Shown: positions 22,039 through 32,563 of the stretch, in pieces
How positions within the stretch are numbered: the first letter of the stretch is position 1
Layout: each line of letters starts with the position of its first letter
NCBI GenBank assembly: GCA_029690005.1
Contig: CP121458.1
Location: forward strand, 2,976,001 to 3,040,000
Direction: 5' to 3'
DNA from: Prescottella defluvii
GTDB taxonomy: Bacteria > Actinomycetota > Actinomycetes > Mycobacteriales > Mycobacteriaceae
Length of the DNA: 64,000 bases
The notes under the pieces: generated by a model
Told to the model about the DNA's origin: nothing
Database searches by the model: none
Seen by the model: the letters and a program-made list of their open reading frames with translations, nothing else
Program-made: the position numbers and the translations under genes

Positions 22039-23373
22039 CCCGTCCGCCCACCTCGCGCCGGTGGGTGCTCCACCTCGACATGGACGCGTTCTTCGCGTCG
22101 GTCGAGCAGCTGACCCGACCGACGCTGCGGGGGCGGCCGGTGCTCGTCGGCGGCCTCGGCGGTCGGGGCGTGGTGGCCGGTGCGAGCTACGAGGCGCGGG
22201 TTTTCGGTGCGCGGTCGGCGATGCCGATGCACCAGGCCAGGCGTCTGGTGGGGGTGCTGCCGTCGTGCTGCCTCCGCGCGGTGCCCTGTACGGGCACGCG
22301 AGTCGGCAGGTGTTCGATGCGCTGCGTGTGAAGATGCCTGTGCTGGAACAGCTTTCGCTCGACGAGGCATTCGGCGAACCGGCCGAGTTGACCGGCGCCG
22401 GGAAGGCCGAGGTCGAGCGGTACTGCGAGGAGTTGCGCGCGCTCGTCCTGGCGGAGACGGGGCTGGTCGCGTCGATCGGCGCCGGCGCGGGCAAACAGGT
22501 GGCGAAGATCGCGTCCGGGCTTGCCAAGCCCGACGGGATCACGGTGGTCTCCCCGGACGTGCAGCAGGAGTTGATGAGCGCGCTGCCGGTCCGAAAGCTG
22601 TGGGGTGTCGGGCCGGTCGCGGAGGAGAAACTCAAGCGGCTGGGGATCGAGACGATCGGTGCGCTCGCGGCGCTGCCGGATCCCGAGGTGATCTCGGTGC
22701 TCGGCGCGACGATCGGGCCGAGCCTGCAACGCCTCGCGCGGGGCATCGACGACCGTCCGGTGGCTGAGCGCGCCGACGCGAAACAGGTCAGTGCGGAAAC
22801 GACTTTCGCGCAGGACATCGTCACGCTGGGGGAGTTGCGGCGCGCGGTCGAGTCGAGCGCCTCGGCTGCGTACCGGCGCCTGGAGCGGGATGGACGCGCG
22901 GCCCGCACGGTGGTCCTCAAGCTGCGCAAGTCGGACATGAGCATCGTCACGAGATCGCTGACGCTGCCGTACGCGACGACGGATCTACAGGTTCTCACCG
23001 CGACCGCGCAGCGACAGGTGATCGACCCGCTCGAATCGGGGCCGATCCGGCTCGTCGGGGTGGGGTACGGCGGCCTGTCGGCGGCGAGTCAGGGATCGCT
23101 GTTCCGCGAACTCGATCAGGCCGCTCCCGACAGCGACGACGAAGAGGCGGTGAGTGATTCGGTCCCGGACAGAGCGAGGGCACGGCGCCGCAGTGGCGGC
23201 CCGGGCTGGACGTGTCGCACCCCGAGTACGGTCACGGGTGGGTCCAGGGAGCGGGGCACGGCGTGGTGACGGTGCGATTCGAGACACGCAGCACCGGGCC
23301 GGGGCCGTCACGTACATTCGATGACAACGACTGCGACCTGGTGGTCGCGGACGCGACCGACAGCCTCGGGTGA
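22035..23373 (+). CDS. dinB: DNA polymerase IV (DinB, Y-family)
   Basis: Error-prone Y-family translesion polymerase. The palm motif [13 protein letters not shown] (metal Asp residues), [13 protein letters not shown] and LSLDEAF (catalytic Asp-Glu) are present, followed by [20 protein letters not shown], the helix-hairpin-helix region [17 protein letters not shown] and the little-finger domain. A C-terminal actinobacterial extension ([19 protein letters not shown]) lies in a different frame and ends at 23373. Frames change near 22262 and near 23165. In M. tuberculosis the equivalent dinX also follows ileS. No beta-clamp-binding motif was identified with certainty. Confidence 0.9.
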
Positions 23374-23485
23374 GGTGGGCCTGACCGGTACTCTTGCTGT
23401 GAACTGGCGTCATAGCTGGGACTGGGGGACACCGACCCGGCTGATGCGTGAACGATGTTCGACCGAGAATGAAAAGGACAAGCAC

Positions 23486-23977
23486 TTGAAGCTTCGGAAG
23501 ATGACCATCGCCGGTGTGGCGATCGCGGCTGCCCTGACCATGTCGGCCTGCTCGAACGACAGCAGCAGCACCGAGCGCACCACGGCTCAGCAGACCACCG
23601 CCACCACGGCCGCGGCCGAGCCGACGCTGGCCCCGCCGACCGCCGACCAGCTCAACGCCGACCTGACGAAGGCGTTCGACGAGAGCGTTCCGCTCGACCA
23701 GAAGGTCGCCCTGGTGCAGGGTGCGCAGGCCGATCCGGAGCTGATCAACCAGGTCATCAAGGCCGCGAAGGACAATGGCGCCACGATCCGCGTCGTGGAC
23801 GTCACCCCGACCGGTGCGGACACCGTGACCGCGGGTGTCACCATGACGATCAATGGCCAGGACAACCCGGCCACCGTCGACTTCGTCGCCGAGAACGGCA
23901 TCTGGAAGATGTCGAACAGCTACGCCTGTGGCCTTGTCAAGATGGCGAACCTGACCTCGCCGGCCTGCCCCGCGTAG
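23486..23977 (+). CDS. Secreted lipoprotein, MTB12-like
   Basis: Lipoprotein precursor of 163 residues. The TTG start at 23486 follows an AAAGGACAAG ribosome-binding site and gives MKLRKMTIAGVAIAAALTMS, then lipobox SAC with Cys near residue 22. A Ser/Thr-rich linker precedes a domain of about 110 residues (ADQLNADLTKAFDESVPLDQK, then GIWKMSNSYACGLVKMAN) that resembles mycobacterial low-molecular-weight antigen MTB12. Function unknown; exported to the cell envelope. The frame is intact. A strong terminator follows. Confidence 0.8.
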   Translation: MKLRKMTIAGVAIAAALTMSACSNDSSSTERTTAQQTTATTAAAEPTLAPPTADQLNADLTKAFDESVPLDQKVALVQGAQADPELINQVIKAAKDNGATIRVVDVTPTGADTVTAGVTMTINGQDNPATVDFVAENGIWKMSNSYACGLVKMANLTSPACPA

Positions 23978-23994
23978 TTCGTCGTTCACGCGTC

Positions 23995-24030
23995 GATGCC
24001 GGCGCCACCCGATCGGGTGGCGCCGGCATC
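23995..24030. terminator. Bidirectional intrinsic terminator-like hairpin
   Basis: A perfect 16-bp inverted repeat with a GATC loop (arm GATGCCGGCGCCACCC), followed by GGCGTTTTCG. It lies exactly between the convergent MTB12-like gene and the minus-strand lipoprotein gene, so it can end transcripts from both sides. Confidence 0.85.
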
Positions 24031-24042
24031 GGCGTTTTCGCG

Positions 24043-24791
24043 CTAGTGCGCCGGGGCAGCGGCGTGCACCCGGTCCGCGGTGGTGCGTGCGACGTCGGTC
24101 GCGACGTTGCCGTCCGCGCCGTCGGGTCCGGTCGCGATCACCTGGACCACCGTCGAATCGACGACGGCGAGGACGACGTCGGACACCAGCGTGAATCCGC
24201 CGCTGGTCGTGGTGAGCCGAATCGCGGTCGACGCGTCACCGACAGTGGGCTGCGGAAGGGGTTCGACCCGGTACTGCACCGACGTCCCGTCGGCGTCCGT
24301 GCCGGTGAACGTCGTGCACTCGCGCAGCGTGCCCTGGACGGCGGCGAAGGCGTCCGCGGAGCCGGTCCCCGCGTACGCGGCGGCGTCTACGTCGATGCTC
24401 GTGAATCCTGGGCCGGTGAAGTTCTCCTCGGCCGAGGCCACGGCCCCGGGGACCTGACGGGCCACCGTGTCGGCGACGTTCGCGCAGCGGGTGGGGTTCG
24501 TCGTGGACCGGTCGGTGCCTGGGTCGCTGTCGGACTGCGCTCCCAGGTCGGGATCGCGGGCAGGCGGGCGTATCCGGCGGGTAGGTCCGTCGCGGCGGGC
24601 AGCGCGGCCTGCAGGGTGGCGGCGGTCCGGGATCGGACCGGCCGACGGGGTCCCGGCGCCGTCACCGCGGGGCCCAGGTCGGCCGCCGTCGGCGTCGGCG
24701 TCGACTCGTCGGACGATCCGCACGCCGCCAGCGGTGCTCCGAGGGCGACGAGGGCCGCCGTCGCGGCCGCCGTCCGGGTCAGCCGAGCCAC
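24043..24791 (-). CDS. Lipoprotein, unrecognised family (distal gene of a pair)
   Basis: GTG start (24791) gives [20 protein letters not shown], with lipobox LAAC (Cys about residue 24) and then a Ser/Thr/Pro linker. The C-terminal part, read in another frame, contains GFTSIDVDAAAYAGTGSADA, ECTTFTGTDADGT and VVQVIATGPDG. This layout resembles sensor-type extracellular lipoproteins of mycobacteria and relatives (PknH-sensor-like), but the resemblance is weak. At least two frameshifts between about 24420 and 24640 separate the lipobox from the C-terminus. It overlaps the preceding lipoprotein gene by 13 bp, so the two are co-transcribed. Confidence 0.65.
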
Positions 24792-25728
24792 TGGACCTTC
24801 TCACCGGTGGTCTGCTGCAGCCGCATCGCGCCCGCGGATCGCTGAACGACTGGGTGCCCGCGACGGAGACGGAACCGTCGACCGGGAGCGGCGACCGGAG
24901 GTCGATGACGACGGTGCCGCCCCCGCGCAGCGCGTACGAATCGACGTTGAGCGTGCCCGCCCCGTTCGGCAGCTCGAATACGGGGACTTGGGGAACTGCT
25001 CCACCTGGACGTCGACGGTGAGCCGGTCGCCGTCGCGTGCCGACAAGGTGGCGGTCGTCACCTGGTCGAGGGCGATCGCGCTCATCACCTGCTGATGGAT
25101 CTTCCACACCGCGCCCACACCGATCGGCTCCACCGGGAAGGCGACCATGCGGTAGACGGCCTGGTAGAACGCCTGCTCGATCATCGACCGGGCCTTGTTC
25201 TGCGCCTCGGGGTCCGGACGCAGGCGCAGCGCCGTGATGGCCCCGGACGAGTTCATCGTGAACCCCGCATGCGAGTTGGTCGCGGGTGTGAGGAGGTCGT
25301 TCGTGTCGTTGTCGGGGTGGTCGGGTGCCGAGCGTGAGATCGACCGTCGTGGCGGGGGTGGCGTCCGTCGCGGCCTGCGTGACCAGGGCCGTGAGCGGCA
25401 TCGTCAGCTGCGGGGTGGAGAAGTTCTGGGCGGCCTGGCCGTCGATCTGCTGCGACACGTCGGCCGTGGTCACCAGCTGGGCGTGCTGCTGGGTTCCCTG
25501 TCCCGGGCGAAGTTGCACCACCGCCCGCGGCTCGGCCCCGGCGTCGACGATCTCGGTAGTGGCGGTCGTCACCGGGACGGTGACCTCGTCGGATGCTGCC
25601 CCGACGGCATCGGGGCTCGCTGGGGCGGCGTCGCCGCCGCTGCTGCACCCGGCGACCAGCACCGAAAGGGAGAGCGTCGCCGCGACGAGCGCGGATCCGG
25701 GGTGGAGGAGTTTCGAGGACAGTGGCAC
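24779..25728 (-). CDS. Lipoprotein, unrecognised family (proximal gene of a pair)
   Basis: ATG start (25728) gives a basic n-region, hydrophobic core ([15 protein letters not shown]) and a lipobox Cys followed by SSGGDA. The mature protein of about 290 residues includes [20 protein letters not shown], an internal stretch in another frame ([20 protein letters not shown]) and a beta-rich end containing [18 protein letters not shown]. The C-terminal tail [14 protein letters not shown] stops at 24779. Frames change near 25320, 25000 and 24835. Probably a membrane-anchored extracytoplasmic protein; function unknown. lspA, which would process it, is the divergent neighbour. Confidence 0.65.
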
Positions 25729-25793
25729 GTCAACAGGTTAGTCGGCGTGGGTGGCATGACCGGTCTGTCTCCCGAGTAGGGGATGATGGCGGG

Positions 25794-26399
25794 GTGAGTG
25801 ACGACCGCGCCGACAGCGACGACCGTGCAGTGAAGGGTGAACCGATCTCCGAGCCAGCCTCCTCCGAACCCGACGAGACCGCCGGGTCGGTGTCGTCCGG
25901 GCCGCGTCGGATGGTGCTGCTCGTCGCTGTCGCGGTGGTGGTACTCGGACTCGACCTGCTGACCAAGGTGCTCGCGGTCGCGTTCATCGATCCGAAGAAT
26001 CCGGTCGAGATCATCGGTGACACCGTCACCTTGACGCTGATTCGCAACCCGGGCGCGGCGTTTTCGATGGCCACCGGGATGACGTGGCTGCTGACGCTGG
26101 TCGCGGTCGGCGTGGTGATCGGCGTGATCAAGATTGGGCGCACGCTCAGCTCGCCGTGGTGGGCGCTGGGTCTCGGTCTCGTCCTCGGTGGCGCGCTCGG
26201 TAATCTGATCGACCGGATCTTCCGCTCGCCCGGCCCGCTGCAGGGCCACGTCGTGGACTTCGTTTCCGTGGGCTGGTGGCCCGTGTTCAACGTCGCCGAC
26301 TCGTCGATCGTGTGCGGGGCGATCCTGTTGGTGGCACTCACGCTGTTCGGAATCGAACCGAGCGGCGTCAAGACTTCTGGAAAGGGGGATGCGGCTTGA
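25794..26399 (+). CDS. lspA: Lipoprotein signal peptidase LspA
   Basis: Aspartic membrane peptidase that cleaves prolipoproteins after lipid attachment. After a hydrophilic N-terminus of about 35 residues there are four membrane helices. The catalytic-Asp motifs are [22 protein letters not shown] and [20 protein letters not shown] is also conserved. 201 residues, intact. GTG 25794 starts 65 bp from the divergent lipoprotein gene. The end overlaps the start of the pseudouridine synthase gene. Confidence 0.95.
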   Translation: MSDDRADSDDRAVKGEPISEPASSEPDETAGSVSSGPRRMVLLVAVAVVVLGLDLLTKVLAVAFIDPKNPVEIIGDTVTLTLIRNPGAAFSMATGMTWLLTLVAVGVVIGVIKIGRTLSSPWWALGLGLVLGGALGNLIDRIFRSPGPLQGHVVDFVSVGWWPVFNVADSSIVCGAILLVALTLFGIEPSGVKTSGKGDAA

Positions 26400-27323
26400 G
26401 GGAGACGCGTTCGATGCCGGTTCCCGACGGACTCGACGGGATGCGGGTGGATGCCGGGCTGGCCCGGCTGCTCGGGCTCTCGCGCACCGCGGTGGCGGCC
26501 CTGACCGAGGAGGGCGCCGTCCTCGTCGACGGGGCGCCGGTCGGCAAGTCCGACCGTCTCGCGGCCGGCACGTGGCTCGAGGTCGAGCTTCCCGAGCCGC
26601 CGCGCCCGCTGACGATCGAGGCGGAGCCGGTCGAGGGCATGGAGATCCTCTACGCCGACGACGACGTCGTCGCGGTCGACAAGCCCGTGGGAGTCGCGGC
26701 GCACGCGAGCGTCGGCTGGACGGGACCGACGGTCATCGGTGGTCTCGCCGCGGCCGGCTTCCGTATCTCGACGTCGGGTGCGCACGAGCGGCAGGGCATC
26801 GTGCACCGTCTCGACGTCGGCACGTCCGGCGTCATGGTGGTCGCGACGTCGGAGCGCGCGTACACGGTCCTCAAGCGGGCGTTCAAGCAGCGCACCATCG
26901 ACAAGCGCTACCACGCGTTGGTGCAGGGGCACCCCGATCCGAGCAGCGGCACGATCGACGCGCCGATCGGCCGGCACCGCAGCAACGACTGGAAGTTCGC
27001 GGTCACGGCCGACGGCAAGCCGAGCATCACGCACTACGACACGGTCGAGGCGTTCCAGGCGGCGAGCCTGCTCGACATCCATCTCGAGACCGGTCGCACG
27101 CACCAGATCCGGGTGCACTTCTCGGCGCTGCGCCACCCGTGCTGCGGCGACCTGACGTACGGCGCCGATCCCCGACTGGCCGAGCGGCTGGGCCTGCGAG
27201 CGCCAGTGGCTGCATGCCCGGTCGCTGGGCTTCGCGCATCCCGCCGACGGGCACTGGGTCGAGATCACCAGCGAGTACCCGAAGGATCTGCAGCACGCGC
27301 TCGGAGTCCTGCGGGGCACGTGA
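26396..27323 (+). CDS. rluD: 23S rRNA pseudouridine synthase, RluD/RluA family
   Basis: Pseudouridine synthase with an N-terminal S4-like RNA-binding domain ([20 protein letters not shown]) and the RluA catalytic core. The catalytic Asp is in [14 protein letters not shown]; further motifs are [29 protein letters not shown] and [13 protein letters not shown]. About 308 residues. A frameshift near 27200 fits one extra C; the end then reads [14 protein letters not shown] and [11 protein letters not shown], the usual RluD tail. TTG 26396 overlaps the lspA stop; ATG 26414 is an alternative. The lspA-rluD pairing is conserved across bacteria. Confidence 0.92.
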
Positions 27324-27324
27324 G

Positions 27325-27979
27325 ATGAGTTCGCGGATCTGGCCGACCGTCCTCGCGGCGCTCGCGCTGGCGGGCACGGCCGTGGGGCTCGGCGTGGCGA
27401 ATCCCGTTCCGGTCGCCCGAATCTCGACCGACCGTTTGGGGCCGGACTCCGGCGAGCAGGTGTCGGTGTACCTCGACCGGGCGCAGGCGACCCTGAACGC
27501 GCACGGCGACGCGGATCCGGCGACGCAGCACTGGGCGATGGTGTCGCTGGATGCGTCGGTGACCCGTCGCAGTTGCTGGACGTCGTCGGGGACGTCCGGG
27601 TGTCCAGGTGCTCTTCCGCGTGCCGCTCGATCGGGTGCAGACGCCGATGGTGGCGATCCCGGTCGCGGCCAACCGGACGGCCGTGGAGCGGGCGCCGTCG
27701 GTTGCGGCCGCGCGGTTGCAGGCGTCGGTGGTCGGACACGATCGGCCGTCGCTGCTCGCGGCGTATTCGGCCGACCAGCTGTCTGCGGGCTGCGCGTGCG
27801 TCGTGGGCGCCACGGTGCGCGGTTCGCTCGATCAGTTGCGCGCGCTCGACGCGGTCCCGGCGGTGCGGGCGGTCGAGGCGCTGCCGGCGGACGCGGTTGC
27901 CGGTTCCTTCGCGGTGAGCCCGCTGCTGCCGGAGCAGGTCGACGTCGTCGTTCCCGGACCGGACGACGGCGAACTCTGA
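27325..27979 (+). CDS. Hypothetical membrane-anchored or secreted protein
   Basis: Unrecognised protein of about 218 residues. ATG 27325 gives a hydrophobic N-terminus ([20 protein letters not shown]) that is a signal peptide or anchor. It is followed by a soluble domain containing [22 protein letters not shown] and, after a frameshift between about 27575 and 27605, [20 protein letters not shown] and [20 protein letters not shown]. Two Cys sit close together in the second half (GCACV). It starts 1 bp after rluD, so it is probably in the lspA-rluD operon. Confidence 0.6.
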
Positions 27980-28037
27980 CTCATCCGAATCGCTGGTTTT
28001 GCCGGGACGGCGGATCCCGGACGTGTACGGTGCCAAC

Positions 28038-29782
28038 GTGGCGCGGGCTTTCGGGTATGTCGTGGTCATGTTCGCTGCTGCGATCGGGCTGCTGTGGCCG
28101 TTGATTCCGGCATCCGGTTCCGGTGACGCGTCCAGCGTCGACGAACCGGTCACGATCACCACGTACGCCGCGGACTACGGTGTCGATGCCGGTGGACGGC
28201 TCACCGCAACCGAGACGCTCAGCGCAGAGTTCCCCTCCGGTCGGCACGGGATCTTCCGGTTCTGGGATGTCACGACGGCGTCGGATCCCCACGTCCGCCA
28301 CGTGCCCGACATCGTCTTGGTCGAACAGGACGGTGGGCCGGCCTCGTTCGAGCGGAGCACGAGCCAGGGCGCGCGGTTCGACGTCGTGAAGATCGGCGAT
28401 CCCGACGTCTACGTCACCCCCGGCCCCCACGTCTACCGCATCAGCTACACGATCGACGGCGTGCTCGACCCGGCGGGGAACGAAGCCGGATCGGTCTTCC
28501 ACTGGAGTGTCGTCGCGCCCGGCTGGCAGATGCCGATGGACCGGGCCGACGTCACGGTGCACCTGCCCTCTCCGTCCACGGCGGTGGAATGCCATGTGAC
28601 GGGCTCGTTCTGCGCCGTCACCGGCGAGGGGACCGACACGGTCACGATCGGGGCGACCGGGCTCGCGCCCCGCACCGGCGTCGATGCCCGGATCGGACTG
28701 GAGATTCCCGCGCCGGCCCGGGACACGGTCCCGTGGTCGGTGCGGTGGGATCAGATTCTCGGCCGGTCGGTGCCGACCGCGGCCGCGATCGGCGTCCTGA
28801 GTCTGCTCGCGTTCGCTGCCGCGTCGCGCTGGGCGTGGACATCCCGTGAGCCCGAGCCGGGCCTGCCGGTCCTCTATTCTCCGCCGGACGGGCTCGGGCC
28901 GGTGCAGTCGGCGTACACGTGCTCGGAAACACCCGGTTCCGCCCCGCTGGCCGCGACGCTCTTGTATGCGGCCGAGCAGGGACTCGTCGAGCTGACTCCG
29001 GCCGGGCCGGGCCCGAAGCGGAAGACGACCGTGTGGGAGGTGCGTGGTGTTGCCGATCGGAATCGGTGGGCGGCAACCGATCCGGTGACCCGCGCGCTCG
29101 GCGACGCACTCGGCGTCTCGGAACCCGGCACGGTGCTGCGGGCGGACGGGACCAAAGCCGCGGGCGAGTCGCTGTCGAAGGCGACCAGGAAGGTGCCTGG
29201 GGAGTGCCGCGCCTGGGCCCGCCGGAGCGGACTGCTGATGCCGTCGACTGCCGAACGGCTCGGCAAAGCTGCGGTGGTGGTGGCGCTCGTTCTCGCGGTG
29301 GTGGGATTCGTGGGAACGATGTGGCCGAGCATGTCGGGCCTGCCGGGGCGGCGTTCGTACTCGGTGGGTGGGGGCTGCTGCGGCCCGGCGTGGGCACCCG
29401 GCGCACACCGGCCGGGAGGGAGATGTGGTCACGGGCGGGCGGGTTCCGCCGCATGCTCGTGACTCCGTCGAGCGAAGACCGCTACCGGTTCTCGGCAGAA
29501 CGGAATCTCTACACCCGCTACATTCCGTACGCCGTCGCGTTCGGTGTCGCCGAGAAGTGGGCGGCGAAGTATCGGACGGCGATGGACGCCGAGCCGCCGG
29601 ACGCAGATTGGTATCCGACCCCGGTCGGTGCACGTGGATTCGCCTCGGGTGCGCGCGGATTCGACAGTTTCGAGTCCGCGCTGTCCGCCTCGATCAGTGC
29701 CTACACCGCGTCGCAGTCGTCGTCCGGCAGCAGCAGTGGCGGTGGGGGTGGCGGCGGTGGTGGAGGTGGCGGCTCGTGGTGA
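28038..29782 (+). CDS. DUF2207-type membrane protein
   Basis: Predicted DUF2207-family protein of about 581 residues. GTG 28038 gives a signal peptide or anchor helix (VVVMFAAAIGLLWPLIP), then an extracytoplasmic beta-rich domain (ADYGVDAGGRLTATETLSAE, FPSGRHGIFRFWDV, GPHVYRISYTIDG), a membrane helix near residue 255 and further helices around nt 29270-29340. A cytoplasmic part follows. The tail ends in a run of 12 glycines then SW, a hallmark of these proteins. One frameshift lies near 29390. It precedes lemA by 56 bp; DUF2207 and LemA genes are often paired, but function is unknown. Confidence 0.8.
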
Positions 29783-29838
29783 GCGGCTCCGCGCACGGAA
29801 CATCGGACTATTCGTAGGAGAGGAAGGAGGGCGGTGCG

Positions 29839-30399
29839 ATGGTGGCCGTCATCGTGATCGTCGTGCTCGTGGTGGTTCTCGGCGCGCTGTTCGTCGTCGG
29901 TTTCAACCGATTGCGCCGAGCCGACGTGCTGGCGCAGGAGGCACTCGGCGGAATCGACGTCCAGCTGAGTAGGCGCGCAGATCTCATCCCGAACCTCGTG
30001 GCGACGGTTCGTGGGTACGCAGGACACGAGAAGGCCGTGTTCGAGGAGGTGACGGACGCCCGCACCGCCGTCACGAAAGCCGCGTCGAGCGGCACCGTCG
30101 CCGAGAAGGCACAGGCCGAGTCGCGTCTGGAGAAGGCGGTGGTGGATGTGATGGCGGTCGCCGAGAACTATCCGGACTTGAAGGCCTCGGCCAATTTCCT
30201 GGACCTGCAGCGTCAGCTCGGTGATACCGAGGATCAGCTCGCGTTCGCCCGCCAGTACTACAACGACGCGGCCGGCCGGCTGAACTCGTCGCTTCGGACC
30301 ATTCCCTGGATGTTCTTCGCCGGCGCGTCCGGTGTCGGCCTGCGGGACTTCTACACCGCTCCGACGGGTGCGGGACGGCCACCGGCCGTGTCCTTCTGA
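29839..30399 (+). CDS. lemA: LemA family protein
   Basis: LemA-type protein of 186 residues. An N-terminal membrane helix (VIVIVVLVVVLGALFVVGFN) is followed by an all-helical domain with the family motifs RRADLIPNLVATVRGYAGHE, AENYPDLKASANFLDLQRQL and FARQYYNDAAGRLN. The biochemical role is unsettled. ATG 29839 has a strong ribosome-binding site (AGGAGAGGAAGGAGGG). It is probably co-transcribed with the upstream DUF2207 gene. The frame is intact. Confidence 0.93.
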   Translation: MVAVIVIVVLVVVLGALFVVGFNRLRRADVLAQEALGGIDVQLSRRADLIPNLVATVRGYAGHEKAVFEEVTDARTAVTKAASSGTVAEKAQAESRLEKAVVDVMAVAENYPDLKASANFLDLQRQLGDTEDQLAFARQYYNDAAGRLNSSLRTIPWMFFAGASGVGLRDFYTAPTGAGRPPAVSF

Positions 30400-30428
30400 G
30401 CCGGGAAGGCTGACGCGCGGCCCCGCAG

Positions 30429-31495
30429 TCAGGCTGTCGGGGTGTCGACGGCGTGCTTGCGGACGAAGTCGATGGTCTGGGCGAGCGCGTTCATGCCGTC
30501 GGCGTTGTCGAGGTCGAACTGGTACTCGTGCTCGAGTGGCGGCTGGTGGTCGTCCGGGTAGAACAGCGTCGTCACGTCGACGCCGAGGCCGGTCAGCTTC
30601 GCCGCCAGTGCCCTGGACTGCTTGTCGGTCAGGGGATCGGCGTTGCCGCCCGAGATGTACGTCGGCGGGAAGTTCTCGGTGACGTGCCGGAGCGTCGACA
30701 TCTGGGCCACCGCCGTCGAGTTCGTGAGGTCCTTCGTTCCCGTATAGGCCCAGAGCGACTTGTCGGCGCCCCAGCCGACGATGCCGGGACCGCCGACCAT
30801 TTCCGTGACCTCGTAGATGCCGCAGTTCAACACGACACCGCGCAGTTGGTCGGGGCGCAGTGCGGACTCGATCCCGACCGCGCGGGCGTAGTCGGGGTTG
30901 GTGGCGATCGCGGCGAGCTGGCTCGACAGCTGTGCCCCGGCCGAGTCGCCGGCGAGGACGATCCGGTTCGAATCCACGTGCAGGCGTTCGGCGTTCGCGA
31001 GTACGTAGGCGTGCGCGTCGCGCAACTGCTCGACCGCGGTCGGGTACGTGCGTCGGGCCCGAGTGAGTAGTCGAGGGAGACCACGGTGAAGCCGGCGTCG
31101 GCAAGCAACTGGTAGTAGGGCGCGTAGTCGGTTCGGTGTCCGGAGATCCAGGCGCCGCCGTGCGTCCAGATCACCGTCGGCAGCGCGTCGGTGGTGTCGG
31201 CGACGGTCGCGGGGAAGTAGACGTCGAGGAAGGCGTCGTCGTCGCCGTCGCGGTACTGCTGATCCTCGAGCGACGCGACCCCGTCGGGCGCGTGTTTCTG
31301 CAGGGCGTCGGTGGTCTTCGCGGCGCCGCGATCGAACACTGCGCGCACGAGCAACGCTCCGGGCCACGGGCTGGAGACGAACGCGACGACACCGGCGAGA
31401 ACGACGACGAGGAGGGCGGTGAGCGTCCAGAGGACGCGTCGACGCCACGGTCGCGCCGCGACCCCGGCCCAGGCCGTCTCGGTGGTGGGCGTCAC
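30429..31495 (-). CDS. Alpha/beta hydrolase, hormone-sensitive-lipase-like, membrane-anchored
   Basis: Esterase/lipase-type alpha/beta hydrolase of about 355 residues. GTG start (31495) is supported by AAGGAGA 6 bases upstream. A membrane helix (RVLWTLTALLVVVLAGVVAF) anchors it. The oxyanion motif WTHGGAWISGH and nucleophile elbow AGDSAGAQ are clear; the acid and histidine are probably in GGNADPLTDKQ and LEHEYQFD. One frameshift near 31065 joins SLDYSLGPDAR to TYPTAVEQLRDAHAYV. It converges on lemA. Substrate unknown. Confidence 0.85.
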
Positions 31496-31571
31496 AGGGA
31501 ATCTCCTTGGCGGCGGGTGCAGTTCGATGCAGTGGCGAGTCAGCGTAGCCCGGCGGCTATCGTGCCGGGAC

Positions 31572-32504
31572 GTGACACAACGGCCCCGCTCGGAAGATTC
31601 CACCGGACTGATGGCGGGCGTCGGCGCCTACCTCATCTGGGGTATGTTCCCGATCTTCTTCGGTCTCCTCGCGCCCGCCGGTTCGCTCGAGGTGTTGGCC
31701 CATCGAATGCTGTGGACCGTTCTGCTGATGCTCGGGGTGCTCGCGGTGCTTGGCCGGCTCGGGTCGTTGCGCGGCATCGGTGCGCGGACGTGGGGACTGG
31801 TGACGGCGGCGACCGTCGCGATCGCGATCAACTGGGGCGTCTACATCTACGCGGTGGTCTCCGGGCACGTCGTCGAGGCCGCCCTCGGCTACTTCGTCAA
31901 CCCGCTCGTGAGCGTCCTGCTCGGTGTCGTGCTGTTCCGGGAGCGGCTGCGTCCGGCCCAGATCGCCGCGCTCGTCCTCGCCGCGGTGGCGGTGATCGTC
32001 ATCACCGTCGACTACGGGCGCCCGCCGATCGTCGCGCTCACGCTGGCGCTGTCGTTCGCGCTGTACGGGGTGCTCAAGAAGGTGGTGCCGCTGGATCCGC
32101 GCACGAGCCTCACGGCGGAGGGCGTGGTGGCGGCGCCGTTCACGGTGGCGTACCTGGTCGTGCTCGCGGTGACCGGCACCGGATCGTTCTTCGACAACGG
32201 GGTCGGGCACAGCCTGCTGCTCATGGCGGCCGGGCCGGTCACCGCCGTGCCGCTGTTGCTCTTCGGTGTCGCGGCCCAGCGCATCCCGCTGACGACGCTC
32301 GGCATCCTCCAGTACCTCACGCCAGCGCTGCAGATGGCGTGGGGCGTGCTCGTCATGCACGAGGTCATGCCGCCGTCACGGTGGATCGGATTCGCCCTCA
32401 TCTGGGTGGCGCTGGTGGTGTTCACCACGGATGCGCTGGTTCGTGCACGTCGGGTTCGCCGCGGTGCGTCGCGGGACGCCGAGACCGTCGGTGGGAGGGC
32501 ATAG
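31572..32504 (+). CDS. rarD: RarD/EamA-family membrane transporter
   Basis: Ten-helix EamA-type permease of about 310 residues. RarD hallmarks are AYLIWGMFPIFFGLL, EVLAHRMLWTVLL, INWGVYIYAVVSGHVVEAALGYFVNPL, FRERLRP and LTTLGILQYLTPALQ. RarD proteins were first linked to chloramphenicol sensitivity, but substrates are not established. GTG 31572 gives VTQRPRSEDS. The frame is intact. It is divergent from the hydrolase gene and followed closely by dnaE. Confidence 0.9.
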   Translation: MTQRPRSEDSTGLMAGVGAYLIWGMFPIFFGLLAPAGSLEVLAHRMLWTVLLMLGVLAVLGRLGSLRGIGARTWGLVTAATVAIAINWGVYIYAVVSGHVVEAALGYFVNPLVSVLLGVVLFRERLRPAQIAALVLAAVAVIVITVDYGRPPIVALTLALSFALYGVLKKVVPLDPRTSLTAEGVVAAPFTVAYLVVLAVTGTGSFFDNGVGHSLLLMAAGPVTAVPLLLFGVAAQRIPLTTLGILQYLTPALQMAWGVLVMHEVMPPSRWIGFALIWVALVVFTTDALVRARRVRRGASRDAETVGGRA

Positions 32505-32563
32505 ACTCAGGGACTGCTGGATCCACCGATACTCGCGTATCGGCGAAATACAGAGAGGCGCGC

